Shown piece after piece: positions 1-11,215 of a stretch of DNA of 64,000 bases (its first letter is position 1; each line of letters starts with the position of its first letter). Below the pieces are notes generated by a model. It was not told where the DNA came from and searched no databases. It worked only from the letters and a program-made list of their open reading frames with translations. This DNA is from Bactericera cockerelli (Eukaryota > Arthropoda > Insecta > Hemiptera > Triozidae). The stretch lies in NCBI GenBank assembly GCA_024516035.1, contig CM044967.1, positions 5,326,859 to 5,390,858 on the forward strand, in the 5' to 3' direction. The translations under genes and the position numbers were made by a program.

Positions 1-778
1 GCTGTGATGGTTTTCCTTCAGACCGTGCTGATCTATGATGTCTGTCGTGACCGAGTCAGCACATTGTTCTAAAGTATTTTGCCCAACCTACAGTAACTAT
101 GTATATCAATAAGGCGGTCCCCACTCGTCTTTAACACCCAGAATACTTCATCCTATCTCAAGAAACAGCTCACTCATCTTCTGACATCAACCATCTAGCT
201 TTAATTTAATGTAAAAAAAAGTCAGTGCTCTTGCGATCTGTCACAAAAAACCTAATTATTTTCGCTAATCCCAATTTAATTTATAACTATTATTATTATT
301 AAATTTAATCTATACCCAAGCAAAGACGAAAAGAAACTGTTAATTTATATTAAATTGCATGGCAATCCTTTCCAAGTCTTTCTTATCCTTTATCCTGAGC
401 TCCCTCACTTCGTATCCTGCGAGAAAATATTTTCCATCTTTTTATCCTTCTTAAAAATTTAAGTTACTTTACTTTTCATCTCTTTTTTATTTCTCGAGAC
501 GACATTTATTTAATTTCGGAGTCCTCGTCCCTTATTATTTCCTCAACAAGGTGGGAAAGTCACTCTATTATTGTTCTCTGCATTCCGTTCTGACATAACA
601 ATGAACATAATTATGATAGTGTGTACCTCTAGTTTTGTATTTACTTTGCCCGAATATGCTGATGTCTTTATTTCAGCAGTTTTCTTCTTAATTTGATTAA
701 AGTAGAAGTACTAATTTAAATCAAAGTAGTACTTTTATTACATGAACTGTGTGCAGAGTTTCTGCCCAAACACCATAC
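1..778. other. AT-rich DNA, no feature recognised
   Basis: No long frame, tandem repeat or match to the repeat families of this window was seen. Confidence 0.6.
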
Positions 779-784
779 AATTAA

Positions 785-927
785 CACTGCGACTTGCGGC
801 GACATGAGATAAGCCAGCCAGACTGTCCCTCAACTCGGGCTATAGTGCGCTGTGATTGGTTGAAACTCCAACTTGAAAGCGTGTCTGGGTTTCTTGCATT
901 TAATCCTGTTTCATAACTAGGCCCTTA
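785..927 (-). mobile_element. Degraded TIR element, same family as 61622-61766
   Basis: GATAAGCCAG near 805, GCGCTGTGATTGGTTGAAACT near 848-868 (inner part of the family, inverted) and AATCCTGTTTCATAA...GGCCCTT at the end match the 61.6-kb copy read on the other strand. One inverted end has eroded. Confidence 0.5.
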
Positions 928-1022
928 GCGTTACCTAGGACTGACCAAAAGGAGGAAACTAATAACATTACACTACTCACTACACATAAGAATTAATTTT
1001 CTCATACTCTTGTAAATACATA

Positions 1023-1068
1023 TACATCTAGCACAACTTCTCACTTCTCTGTTTTGACTGACTCGCTG
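1023..1068 (+). repeat. 40-nt dispersed motif, copy 1
   Basis: Reads TACATCTAGCACAACTTCTC then ACTTCTCTGTTTTGACTGACT; one T-to-C change in the core. Strand + is defined here as the ACTTCTCACTTTTCTG direction. Confidence 0.7.
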
Positions 1069-1258
1069 AACTTCGCCGCTAATTGGTGTCTTTACTTCCG
1101 ACTGAAATCCGAACTGAGCCGGACTAAGCCGAACGCTGGAAAGGAAAGTTAATCTGACTGCTTCGGGGATTAAGGATTACAGCGAGGTAGTGGAAAGCAA
1201 GCTTATTTCAGTAATTCCTCTCACTTTGGCGTTTTCTATGATTGTTGTACCGCCCAGT

Positions 1259-1400
1259 GCACTCAGTAGCTCGACCACTAAGACAGCGGACTCGTAACCT
1301 GGAGGTCGCTAGTTCGAGGTTCAAACGTAGCGAATTCAGGCTGGTTTGAGAAACAGTGTGACACTTCTATTGTGAATTGCATTAATAATTACGATAACGG
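1259..1400 (+). mobile_element. SINE family B, diverged copy
   Basis: tRNA-like head CTCAGTAGCTCGACCACTAAG, then CTCGTAACCTGGAGGTCG and a mutated B box (AGTTCGAGGTTC). The 3' part is only weakly similar to better copies such as 11216-11362. Confidence 0.6.
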
Positions 1401-2230
1401 TTTACAAATATTAGATTTTTAGTTTCATTAAGGTTTCTCAAATGATTAAGTAAATTCACAATGAAGTTTATGGTGTCCAAAAACTGCCTTACTAAAATTA
1501 TGGATGTTTGTTACCAGATTTACCGGTCTCCTTCCTGGGTTTAAATTTGTATATTCATCGATCAAAATACTGAAAAGGACATTTTCTAATTAACTGCACT
1601 TGTCATCTTCGCGGTACTGACTTAGGTACTGAGGCTACAAGCTTTGTACGTTCGTATAGAAACGAATATGGTGTAGATGGTGCAAACGCAGTACATTATG
1701 CGCTAACGTAGCACAAATACTCTTCTTATTTTCCTATGCACTGCAGTGCCGAATAAGAAATAGGCTACAAACTCTTCAATCACGTAATTTTATAGATTCA
1801 CTTTCGCAATGGGTTTCCTGTTTCGGAACAGCGGAACAAAATGATCGAATGCTTTGCCTACGTCTACAAACAAGCTTTCAAATTGGATTCGCATTTGTAT
1901 ATTTGCATTTTACACATCGGGACATGTGTTGTGCGGCTGTTAGCTTCATGCAAATGAAGTTCACTACAAAGTAACTTCTCTACTTCGGGACCTACTTAGT
2001 AAGCTGCTCATTCTTCCTTATAGATATACACAAAGTATCTATGTTGGATTCTAATGTCCTATACATAATACTCGTATACACATGTATGTCTTTGGTACCT
2101 TTCCTTACATTATTAGATTATCTCTTATATCTTCCTATAATCTATAACTATTTTAACACCTATTGTTCATATTATACACATACGAAGATATAGGATATAA
2201 CTGTGAGAAGATTCGTTTGTCGTTCGTCAA
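1401..2230. other. AT-rich DNA, no feature recognised
   Basis: Only short frames and no repeat-family match. A run of TATA/ATAC-rich DNA sits at about 2020-2190. Confidence 0.55.
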
Positions 2231-2270
2231 AGTCAGTCAGAACAGAAAAGTGAGAAGTTGTATAGATCTC
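2231..2270 (-). repeat. 40-nt dispersed motif, copy 2
   Basis: AGTCAGTCAGAACAGAAAAG followed by TGAGAAGTTGTATAGATC; core intact. Confidence 0.75.
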
Positions 2271-2510
2271 AGAAGTTTGCATAAGCTAAGGAGATAATAT
2301 TAAGAAATATATTACTATCGTACAAATAAAAAGAACCATGTTATTCAATTCCATTCAATTCTTTTATTGTCATATTTAGATACACACAAAGGCCAAAAAG
2401 ACTGAGGTGCATAAAATGGAACCAATTTTCTTGATAGAGAGCTCTATAAAAAAAATCACCAACTATTATTACATCTTTTATGTATCATTGAAATTCTATG
2501 CAACATCAAC

Positions 2511-2549
2511 CTAATGTCATGTCATTTCTCTTTGTTACAGGTAAGTTTC
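2511..2549 (+). promoter_or_regulatory. Recursive splice site 1 (zero-length exon junction)
   Basis: A 3' splice site ending in TTTGTTACAG at 2540 is followed with no gap by the 5' splice site GTAAGTTTCC starting at 2541. About 12 of the 14 bases before the AG are pyrimidines. A branch-point-like CTAAT lies at 2511-2515, about 26 nt upstream of the AG. This is the arrangement of a ratchet point: splicing to the AG recreates a 5' splice site for the next step. Confidence 0.6.
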
Positions 2550-3480
2550 CAGACTCTCAAAAATATATTTCAAAACAAAATCCATCGATGAGTAAGTTCC
2601 ACTTTGTTCAATATCTCTCCTTTCACTTCTCAATGTCCCAGTACTCTCAGTATGGTGTTGTCACAATCGTTCTTTGTTATCCCTTACAATCCTTCCCTAT
2701 CCTTTGTCCTTCTCTTTTTCTCTTCCATTTCTCAAATCCTCCTCTTCCATCTCTCAAATCCTCCTCTTCCTCCTGGCCATTGTCTAATAGAAAGAAATAA
2801 TGACACTTTGAAATTGCCATTCTAAAAGCTCTAAAACCAAAGTTTAAAAGACTAAAAATCATTCCCGACACTTTCCTTGGTTTTAAAAATTCATAATAAG
2901 GTGGGGGGGAAAAAAACAGGTAAAAAATTTCGCCCGATGTAACAAAGCGTGGCCTCGGTTTCATTTCCGTTTAAATAAACCCCCTCCGACCCCCCTCTCT
3001 TCTCTCATATTCGAATATAAAATGTCCCCCGATATTCTCGGAAAGTAGAAAGCACTCCCGCCAGCCCTCGCGTCACTTTCATAGGTGTCCCTCTATTCCC
3101 CACGTTCGTATCCCTTTTTCCCTGCTCTCAAATTTGTACCCCGTTTCCCAGTTTCCAAATGTCCCTTTTCCCGATTTCGAAATGTCTCCTCTCTTTGTCC
3201 CTGATTTCGAAAACGTCCTCTCTTTTCCCGGATTCCGAAAAAGCTCATAACGGCATACGGCACCCCCCGGTAAGGAAATGTTTTCCCGTTTTATCTTCGG
3301 AGCGGAAGTCGGGTAAGTTTATTAAAAACTTTTGTGTGTTTCGCCGCTAAATGAACAGCATACATGTTCCGCCGCCGCGCCGCTCCTTGTGGGAGGCACA
3401 CGGGTGCACAGGATGAGGGGAAAGTTTTGGGCCGCTCTTTGTAGCTTTCGATCATTTGTGAAACTTGTGGAAAGTATTGT
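2545..3480. repeat. Pyrimidine-rich stretch with degenerate ~30-nt units
   Basis: CT-rich between 2690 and 2780. Between about 3100 and 3245 degenerate units of the type TCCC-TTTCCCGATTTCGAAATG recur at intervals near 30 nt. Short frames here follow the base bias and are not called as genes. Confidence 0.45.
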
Positions 3481-3490
3481 AGAATCACTT

Positions 3491-3690
3491 TTTACGTACT
3501 AGTATCTAAGGAAGTTGAACGTCAATACTAGTATCTATTAGGAAATATCGTCAATTAGGAAATTACGTACTATTACGTACTAGTTAGTATCTAATGAAGT
3601 TGAACGTCAATACTAGTATCTATTAGGAAATATCGTCAATACCTCAATTAGGAAATATCTAAGGAAATTAAAGTATCTAAGGAATCTAAA
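3491..3690. repeat. Partial tandem duplication (~95 bp)
   Basis: TACTAGTATCTAAGGAAGTT...AACGTCAATACTAGTATCTATTAGGAAATATCGTCAAT occurs twice about 93 bp apart, with extra partial TTAGGAAAT and GTATCTAAGGAA units after the second copy. Confidence 0.75.
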
Positions 3691-3699
3691 GGTATTGTT

Positions 3700-4314
3700 G
3701 ATTAGTCGTTTTTGATGTTTTATTATTTTTTTAATTTACTTTTTATCTTTATCTTTCTTTGACGTATCCATAAAAGTTAAAGGAAACACTTCCAAGTCAC
3801 TTTTTAGCAGTAATCTCACAACCGTTGAAAATGAAGATCGGCTTTGAGTTCAGAAATGGGAAGAGGAAAAATTCATAGGTATTCATTGACCATTTTTATC
3901 AAGTCAAATTTTTGTTCAGGGGTGCTTTTGTTTATAGTTTTTGGCGAATATTCTAATTCTAATACATTATCAATCTCTTTCTACTTATTCTTCCTTATTG
4001 TTGTTGTTGTTTTTTCTTCATTTTCACGTCAGTCCCTGCTGTCAGCCTGCGTGTGTATCGTCGCGCTTCACTTGAGCTCCAAGACAACCTTGCTGATTAA
4101 TGGAAATTAAATCCCTCGTCAGAAACAAGATAGGAGGATTTTGGAGGAATGTGTGATCCCTGTTCATGCAAGAAACATATTGTTCCCTTTTCTAGCACAA
4201 CTTCTCGCACTATTCGGTTTATTTTGTTCCTTCTCTTCTCATTTTTGTAGCACAACTTCATACAGTTGACCATTTGTAAACTGTAAAATTACCATTGAAT
4301 GCGACGTTAAACAG
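3700..4314. other. AT-rich DNA, partial 40-nt motifs only
   Basis: Weak matches to the dispersed motif at about 4195-4210 (AGCACAACTTCTCGCAC) and 4249-4260 (AGCACAACTTCA). No gene seen. Confidence 0.4.
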
Positions 4315-4640
4315 AAAATAGAAGGAAAAGAAAAACATGTCATCATCATCATCATCAATGTCTAAAGACAAACCTTGTCGTTGTAGCCATTTTTGACGAT
4401 TAAGAGCTAACCTCTGTAGTTGGTAAAATGAAGCACTTTCCATCAGTTGGACTAGGTTAGTAAATGATGAAGTACCAAATCTTCCCTTAGGTCTTGCAAC
4501 TTCCCATTTAGCTTCCAGAGTGTTAAATAAATGAGAAGTTCTGGATTTAATAAGGAAATCATAAAACCCCTCACATCCCCAAAGTTCACACAGCTCCACA
4601 ACCACCCTGCGATTCGCCGCGCATATTGTAAAATTCACCG
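4315..4640 (-). pseudogene. Decayed 3' end of a LINE (RTE-like)
   Basis: The minus-strand frame from 4638 carries, at about residues 49-90, a pattern typical of the C-terminus of non-LTR reverse-transcriptase proteins: a basic RPKGRF segment, then LALNRQKWLQRQG (compare the family's usual AQDRxxW). It runs into a GAT trinucleotide run (ATC on the plus strand, 4334-4356), read as a stretch of aspartates. GAT-type tails are usual for RTE-clade elements. The canonical tryptophan after the GRP block is missing, and nothing of the catalytic RT core is present. Family assignment is by pattern recognition only. Confidence 0.5.
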
Positions 4641-5514
4641 CGAAATTATCAAAGGGATTTATCTCTTCCCTTGCACTAAACTTCTTGTACTTTCTACATG
4701 TTTCTTTGCACTTTCTTCAAATGTCAAAAGTATGCTTTCCATACTAACTAACTTTAACACTGGCGTGATTCGACAGTGCTAAATTTTCTTCGAATGATTT
4801 TAGCTCAATTCGGATCTTGAATTTTGCCTTTTCCCAAACCTACTTAGGGTTGACATTGGTCAATCTCTTCCTCACGGTTGAGTTTGTATGGTTTTGGCAC
4901 TCTTACTAGCACATTCTACTGAATGTCTTTCTTCTGATAGTGCTCCAACTGGATGGGATGCAAAATGGGTACTACTCCTATTAATTATCAAAACATGTCG
5001 TCCTTAATATTGCAAAATCTAAAAGAAATAATTTTATGGTAACCCAAAGATTTAACTTAATATTTGTTTACCAGTTGGTCAAGTTACTCCATCACGGACT
5101 CGAAATTAAACTAAACAGTTAACATGTTGGTCGAAAAATATAGACGAAAAAAGAATAACAATAATAAACCATGAATCTTTTCTACATTCCTCCTCTCATC
5201 ATCTCTTTAGAATTAATTCTTGTTGTTGTTGTTTTTTTTTCAGCTGAAAATTTATTTTATTTTCATTTAATTAGAAGCAAAAAAGTTTTTTTTATTGTTC
5301 TCCCCCCCGCTCCCCCCCTTACTCCACATCCCAGCAAGTCTTCAGAGCGGTGTGAGGAAGTCATAACATTGTAATGCGGTTTGTAGTAATCACATATGTG
5401 GAGACTTTAATGTTGCTTTTTTATTGTTTTCAATAATCATTAGAGTTTCAGTGGGAAGTTCAAGATCCTCTCCACGGACGGTAGCTAGGGACGAGAATAT
5501 TTTGTTCTTTTTTA
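4641..5514. other. AT-rich DNA, no feature recognised
   Basis: Homopolymer T runs (5225-5240, 5287-5293) and a C-rich patch at 5304-5318. No convincing frame. Confidence 0.5.
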
Positions 5515-5645
5515 TTGTTTTTTATCATTCCCGTCATTAACATTGCTATCATCAACATCATTGGTATCATATTCGTCAGTATCTTCATTGCTATCATTTT
5601 TATTAGTATCATGTTCATTGCTATCATCACCAACAAGAACTATGA
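5515..5645. repeat. Degenerate ATC/ATT trinucleotide repeat
   Basis: Imperfect ATCATT, ATTGCTATCATC and GTATCATATTCGTCAGTATC units. The 95-codon frame through it owes its Ile/Phe/Val run to the repeat. Confidence 0.7.
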
Positions 5646-5858
5646 TATCGTTATTATGGTTATTTGGTTAGCTTTGACATGGATATACGGGTTAGTTGTG
5701 AGAGTAGAGGGACTCTATAGTTTCATTCTTGCAGAATTAACAGAGTATTGTATTTATTTGTTAGTTGATGGAATGGATCCATTCAAAACTTTTACCTGCT
5801 GATGAGAGCAATTTAACTCGAAGCAGCAATCCAGGTATGTTCTGATATTCATTTAGGT

Positions 5859-5898
5859 ACATCAAATACAACTTCTTACTTTTCTCTTTATACTGATA
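5859..5898 (+). repeat. 40-nt dispersed motif, copy 3
   Basis: ACATCAAATACAACTTCTTAC then TTTTCTCTTTATACTGAT; two core changes. Belongs to the TTTATACTGA subtype. Confidence 0.6.
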
Positions 5899-6252
5899 TT
5901 ACTTTTTGATTTTTACTTTCTTATCCTATAATATGGAAAGTATTGTACTCGTCTTTGAAAATTTGACCTACCCAGTTTTTCACATTTCTGGACGAATAAT
6001 AGCTTCAGGATGACAAAAAAGTTGTTTTCGGCCATTGGTCCGTACGTAAAAATGTTACCTTTGAGTCACCAGTGGTGGAATTTGACTTATTTTCGAGTGA
6101 TTAGGAAAGTCGGTCACACCAGATTTTTGTAGATTATTTTGGTAAATGCTCGGTTCTTATTTGTTAGATTTATGCTTGTAGCTATTTTGGTGGACTATAT
6201 TTTTGAGATACTTATCATTAATTTAATCTTAACTTTGTTATTGATCTTCCTA

Positions 6253-6290
6253 ATCAGTCAGTATAAACAGAAAAGTGAGAAGGTGTGTTA
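6253..6290 (-). repeat. 40-nt dispersed motif, copy 4
   Basis: AATCAGTCAGTATAAACAGA then AAAGTGAGAAGGTGTG; the TTTATACTGACTGA subtype read on the minus strand. Confidence 0.75.
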
Positions 6291-6586
6291 TTATGTCGAG
6301 AAGTATAAACAGAACTGTCCTGACCCTACGCATAAGGTGTAATGTATTTAAAAATACATTTAAAAGTAGGAAACCATAGAACTTCTCACGAAAGTGAAAC
6401 AGCCCCCAAAAAAATCAATGAAAGTGTGTGGCTATGAAACCAAGAAGCACGGACAGTTGGATAGAATATGTCATGTATACCTAATATTTATATAAAATAA
6501 TATATATAAAATATATTAGGGCGATATGTAGTTATTATAGTAATGGGGTGAGAGGGACAGGAATTTGCCTGCTTTGCCTGAGGGGA

Positions 6587-6611
6587 GGGAGAGAGAGAGA
6601 GAGAGAGAGAA
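6587..6611. repeat. (GA)n microsatellite
   Basis: About 12 GA units after a GGGGAGGGA lead-in. Confidence 0.9.
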
Positions 6612-6699
6612 GTACTCCTAAGTCCTACCTCTTCCGGAAGAGGGGAAGGAAAATGTTAATATTCTGGTTACTCGTGTGGATAACCGTAAAGCTCAGGTA

Positions 6700-6791
6700 C
6701 AACAGAAAAGAGAGAAGTTGTTCTGAAGATCCGGGAGTTTGGATTCTTAACAGAGCAATACATGTTTCAAAAAAGTGAGAAGTTGTACTAG
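6700..6791 (-). repeat. 40-nt dispersed motif, two copies (5 and 6)
   Basis: ACAGAAAAGAGAGAAGTTG at 6702-6720 and AAAAAAGTGAGAAGTTGTAC from 6770, in the same direction and about 65 bp apart. Confidence 0.65.
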
Positions 6792-6799
6792 GAAATATT

Positions 6800-7495
6800 T
6801 TCATTATTAGATAATTCGACCACATTGAAATACATCTACTTGGAAAATCTAAAAAAGACATTATAGTTATAATATGTATTATTTATTTTGCTATCTAAAA
6901 CAAACGGCTAATGTCTAGGAGTAAACTTATTCAAAAGTCAAATTTACGTTGCGTGAAATAACTTCTACATATTAATATATTATTTATTTAACCTTATTTA
7001 CAAATCGAATTGACTGTGGAGGTCTCTCATGACAGATTGTAGATGGATGCGTGTGATTCTGTCAATTGGTGTGATGATCTATTGTGAAATTTCCAGAGGT
7101 TAAAAATCGTCTTTGTTGTTCAGTAGATAATTATTTTTATATGCGTGAACTTTATGCAATCGAAAAGTGATGGGACCTATTATTCCAAGTCAACTTCCAT
7201 CTTCATGATTACTGTGACGTCGAGAATAGTGACGATTTTTTTGACCTACTTCGAACTTGCCTAGTGTTGCTGATGGTGGTGCTAGCTGTCTAACACACTT
7301 TCAATACTTTTATACGGTTGAATTGTTCATTTTCGATGATTATCATTACAATGACGACGATTGCTTCAATAAAATATAAATAATAATAAAATTTCTGAAG
7401 GCTTCACGATCGTTATCCTGGATGTCAGAAGAAGGAAAAAAAAAAACAATTCTCCGCGTGTCCTGTCATTTGTTTACAATGGAGCTTAGGAGACG
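6800..7495. other. AT-rich DNA, no feature recognised
   Basis: No frame, SINE head or tandem repeat noticed. Confidence 0.5.
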
Positions 7496-7539
7496 AGGCG
7501 ACTCCGAGATGTGTGGTTACGAAATCGGGTGGGATCTTT

Positions 7540-7790
7540 ATCGGTGGATCAAATCGGTGAATGCAACCGATTGAATCTACGAATCGGTGAAGGTAAAACT
7601 GATCGAATCGGTAAGTCGGTGAACTAGGACTTTTTTTTCTTTCATTTCTATTTTTTTTTTTTTTTTTTGTCTTGTTCCAGTGTCTCTTTTTCTTTCTTTT
7701 TTTTATATAAAAACTGTCTTCCTCTTTTTTTTTTGTTTAGCTGAGAATCAACGGATCGGGTAATGGAATCGGTGAATCGTTGAATACGTA
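7540..7790. repeat. AATCGGTGA-type repeat split by a T-rich segment
   Basis: AATCGGTGA or near variants recur at 7553, 7580, 7607 and again at 7767-7790. A T-rich block at 7627-7740 divides them. GTAAGT at 7611 and TTTGTTTAG ending at 7740 could be ends of a 130-bp mini-intron, but no protein frame supports that. Confidence 0.5.
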
Positions 7791-8517
7791 ACTACGGCGG
7801 ATGCTACCGGACGCGACGTCATAGAAAATGTAGGAACGGTCCGAGACATCAGAAGTTAACTAACTGTGAATGTGATGAAAGTTATGAATCATGGAATAGA
7901 CTGCGGGAGATGACGGCGATGGCTCTTCGTGCCAGACAGACTGGAACCGGCCGGCCCTCTGATTTGAACTCAGATGATGGGCAAATGGAATTTGACTGAC
8001 GGAAGATAATGGATACGTTATTCAAAGATGAGTTTTTACTATGTCGAACAAGGATGTGATTTTCTTTAAACTTACTCATATTAAAATATGTCGCCTTAAA
8101 ATCCTTAGTTCACTGACGATGCGAAATGGCCATCTGAAAATAAATAATCAAGTAGAACAAAAAAAGCCAAGTGTTTTGTATTTTCAAATTATTTCGATGT
8201 TTATTTGTTTTACCAAGAGTTTTTTTTTCTAGTTATAAGTTTTCCTGAGAGCTTATATATTTCATTGTTAACATGTGTGAAGTAAAGTTAAATTATTGTA
8301 AAAATTGCTTGCTACCATGTCCAATCTTTCAGCGAGTCTATTTTGGTTTTAACGTTCCGATACTACCGATATGAAATATTGAGCACGGTAGTTTTTTACC
8401 CTTGAATTGCTAGGAATCGTACCCGACACCCAAATTACCTCACCCAGCATAGGTTGGGCCTTGGAGTGTTGTGAAGACAACGAGATTCCCAGAGCCTCTC
8501 AGAATTCCTTAATACTA
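7791..8517. other. Unique DNA, no gene called
   Basis: Mixed composition; a more GC-rich block lies at 7795-7990 and AT-rich DNA follows. Confidence 0.45.
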
Positions 8518-8706
8518 ATCCGGTACTGTAACAGTATCGCGCGGTATTGCGGAAATCTGACAGTATCGCGCGGTATTACGGTAATGTGACAGTATCGCGC
8601 AGTATTGCGGTAATGTGACAGTATCGCGCGGTATTGCGGTACTGTAAAATTATCGCAGTACTCAAACAGTATCGCGGTACTCTAACAGTATCGCGATACT
8701 CATGTC
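8518..8706. repeat. CpG-rich minisatellite (~29-bp unit)
   Basis: Units of the form ACAGTATCGCGCGGTATTGC with GGTAATGTG spacers repeat at least four times, then continue as shorter CAGTATCGCGGTACTC units to 8706. It stands out as CG-rich in AT-rich surroundings. GCGCGG and GTACTGTAACAGTA give local self-complementarity. Confidence 0.85.
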
Positions 8707-8759
8707 AGTCTGATCAAAGCAGCGAAGAGGCGCAATTGACAACTGACATTTGTATTGAA

Positions 8760-8830
8760 AATATCTCGGGCGTCTTGAACTCGCCTAGATGACCCGAGAT
8801 AATCGCTTTACCCGAGATAATCGCCATTGT
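8760..8830. repeat. Short CCCGAGATAATCGC repeat with inverted CTCGGGCG
   Basis: ACCCGAGATAATCGC occurs twice in tandem (8793-8822), preceded by ATCTCGGGCG (8763), partly its reverse complement. Confidence 0.55.
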
Positions 8831-8925
8831 TACCTTATTTTCAGTACCTATTTTTCTGTGAGTTAACACGTTTCCAGACGCGTTCTGTTGCTTTTACGAG
8901 AATTTATCTTACTATTACTACTCAC

Positions 8926-9104
8926 ACCGACCTCAGTAGCTTGATGGATAAGGCGATGGACTTGTGATCTGCAGGTCGGTGGTTCGAGTCCCTAATATCG
9001 CAAATTGTTTAAACTGACTGAATGAAATATTGAATATTCTCCCTCGAAGTATTTGAGTAATTGTCACATCACAAATTTAATATTTTGATTAACACAAATG
9101 TAAT
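8926..9104 (+). mobile_element. SINE family B
   Basis: ACCGACCTCAGTAGCTTGAT, then CTGCAGGTCGGTGGTTCGAGTCCC with an intact pol III B box. The 3' part is longer and diverged but keeps TGAGTAATTG and TCACATCAC; ACACAAATG follows at about 9095. Confidence 0.75.
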
Positions 9105-9455
9105 TAAATTTTAAATTTTATCTAATAAATAGAATTAACACAAATATGATAACTTACCAGATCTCTAACTACTGCTACGTTAATTATCAGTGTGCTATTA
9201 CCAACAACGGTTATATGTACAATAAATTGTACATTTCATACAGTATTACCCTTTGTAAAGGGTTTATAAGTACTTACTTATTATTACAACCAGCTCCGCT
9301 TACATTGCTATTAGTGCTACTATTTTCGAAGAAACACGGCTAGACGAAACGGCGCCATTATCTCAGGAGTTGCCGACGTAGGCTGGTGTATAATTATTCC
9401 CCAGGTGACGTCATGTGGCTTCCGTAGGCAAACTTAGTGTAAACTAAGACTCTAG

Positions 9456-10165
9456 TTTATCTCCCTCCCTTTCTTGCTCCCTCCCTCTAACATTAACTCC
9501 TTATTCCTCATTCTCTCTCCCTGCCTCTATTTTCATAGCTTTCTGAATATATCTCTCTCTCTATTCTTCTTTCTCCCTCTAACTTGAATATCCTAGTCCC
9601 TTCTCTCTCCTTTTCTGTCTATTTCCCTACTTATATTTTCATGTCTATCTCATTTCTATCTTTCTGTATCTTTCTCGCTCTCTCCTTCTCTCTTCTCCTC
9701 TACACTAATTTCCCTCTCTTTAATCTTTTACAACTAACTCTTTTTGCTATTCCGTTCTAACTCTCTTAAACTCTATCTCTGTCCCTCCCTCTCTCTCTAT
9801 AAAATCTCCTCTTTTCTCTATTCTTCTAGTCTCTCTCTTTCATTTATCCATCTTTCTCTCTCTCTCTCTTTCTCTGTCTGTCCCTCTTTCTCCCTCTCTC
9901 TCTCTCTTTCATCCATACATCCTTCTCTCTCTCCTTCTCTGTCTGTCCCTCTTTCTCCCTCTCTCTCTCTTTCATCCATACATCCTTCTCTCTCTCCTTC
10001 TCTGTCAGTCCCTCTCTCTCCCTCCCTCTCTCTCTGCCTCTCTGTCTATCTCTCCCTTTCTCTTTATTATCTACTTATATCTTCAACCTTGCATTTTTTG
10101 CTCTCTCTTCCATCTCCAACTCTCCTATTACTATCTGTTTTTTACTGCTGACCGTCTTCTCTCTG
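9456..10165. repeat. Long CT tract with a ~58-bp internal tandem unit
   Basis: About 700 bp almost purely pyrimidine on the plus strand. Within 9840-10020 the unit TTTCATCCATACATCC... CTCTCTCTCCTTCTCTGTC recurs two to three times. The 135-codon Ser/Leu frame is a by-product. Confidence 0.9.
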
Positions 10166-10379
10166 TTTTTTTTCTTTCGTGGTTTCAGATTTCTTAGAAG
10201 CAATAAATTCGAAAGCAGAGAAAGAAAAATAAGTGATTGTGATGTCAAGGAAAGCTCCGGAAACATTGGATGGAATTATACTAATTTGTCTCTTTTGATA
10301 TTATTGCAGATAGTTTCTTTTATCTTGCTCCTGGTTTGCCATCCCTAATTTATTATCCTTACACATTCATCTCTTCGTG

Positions 10380-10525
10380 AACCGACCTCAGTAGCCTGAT
10401 CGATAAGGCGGGTGGACTTGTAATCTGGAGGTCGGTGGTTCATCTCCGAGTTTCAGCGTAGATTTAATAAAAGTTAGTTCGAGTAGTTGTGAATCACGAT
10501 TGTGACTAACACAAAAATCATAACG
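10380..10525 (+). mobile_element. SINE family B
   Basis: Head ACCGACCTCAGTAGCCTGAT, GGAGGTCGGTGGTTCATCTCCG (B box damaged), then TTTCAGCGTAGATTTAATAA and AACACAAAAATCATAACG. Another fragment, TTGAGGTTGGTGGTTTGATTCCC, lies at about 10629-10652. Confidence 0.75.
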
Positions 10526-10935
10526 TTTTATCTATTCACGATTTTGTAAACTACTGATGATTTCTATGAATGCACAAAAGACAGAAATTAAGATGCAACC
10601 AACAATTCGAAGCTAATAACTCGTCACCTTGAGGTTGGTGGTTTGATTCCCAAGCGCACAGTCTTTTACAAAAAGGTTCTCAGTTTTTGTGGTAAACCCT
10701 TTGTGACGATTAACTTCACACGAATTCTTGATCATCCAACTGGACTAACATTTATCTTAAGTCGAAGAGATGAGGATTTTCGACATCTATGCGCGACATT
10801 TCTTATATTATGTAGGAATAACTTCGCTACGAGATATAATAAAGCATATGGTGGACACACCAATTGTTTGTTTACCTCGGAATTGGACCTAGCACACTTC
10901 TCACTGATCCTTATCTAGATGACATGGTTTGATAA
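10526..10935. other. Unique DNA, no gene called
   Basis: A 91-codon frame (10643-10918) has no recognisable motif and begins in a SINE fragment. Confidence 0.4.
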
Positions 10936-10937
10936 CT

Positions 10938-10963
10938 GTGGTGTGTGTGTGTGTGTGTGTGTG
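10938..10963. repeat. (GT)n microsatellite
   Basis: About 12 GT units. Confidence 0.9.
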
Positions 10964-11215
10964 AGCAAGTGTGTGTTCGAGGAATCGAAGGGTACCCTTG
11001 CATTTCACCTAGACAGTACATGTGTGCATTGCCACCTGCATTTGTAGATCAGAGGGTAGATAATATGAATAGTGTCTGATACTCGTAGGGGGGTTTGTTT
11101 ATGTGTAGGTACTTTTTCAATGTCATTTTAACTAATTTCAAGTTCCGTAATTTACAGATGTTTTAGGATTCGAGGGACTTTCAAGTCTCATCTCTGTGGT
11201 ATTTAAACAAGGTGA

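Noticed and set aside
3295..3315. GGGTAAGTTT as an exon end
   Set aside because: No coding-like frame ends there and no acceptor site pairs with it.
8518..8706. CRISPR-like array
   Set aside because: Contiguous tandem minisatellite without unique spacers, in eukaryotic DNA.
9744..10151. 135-codon plus-strand ORF
   Set aside because: Almost pure Ser/Leu/Pro from a CT microsatellite; no coding evidence.
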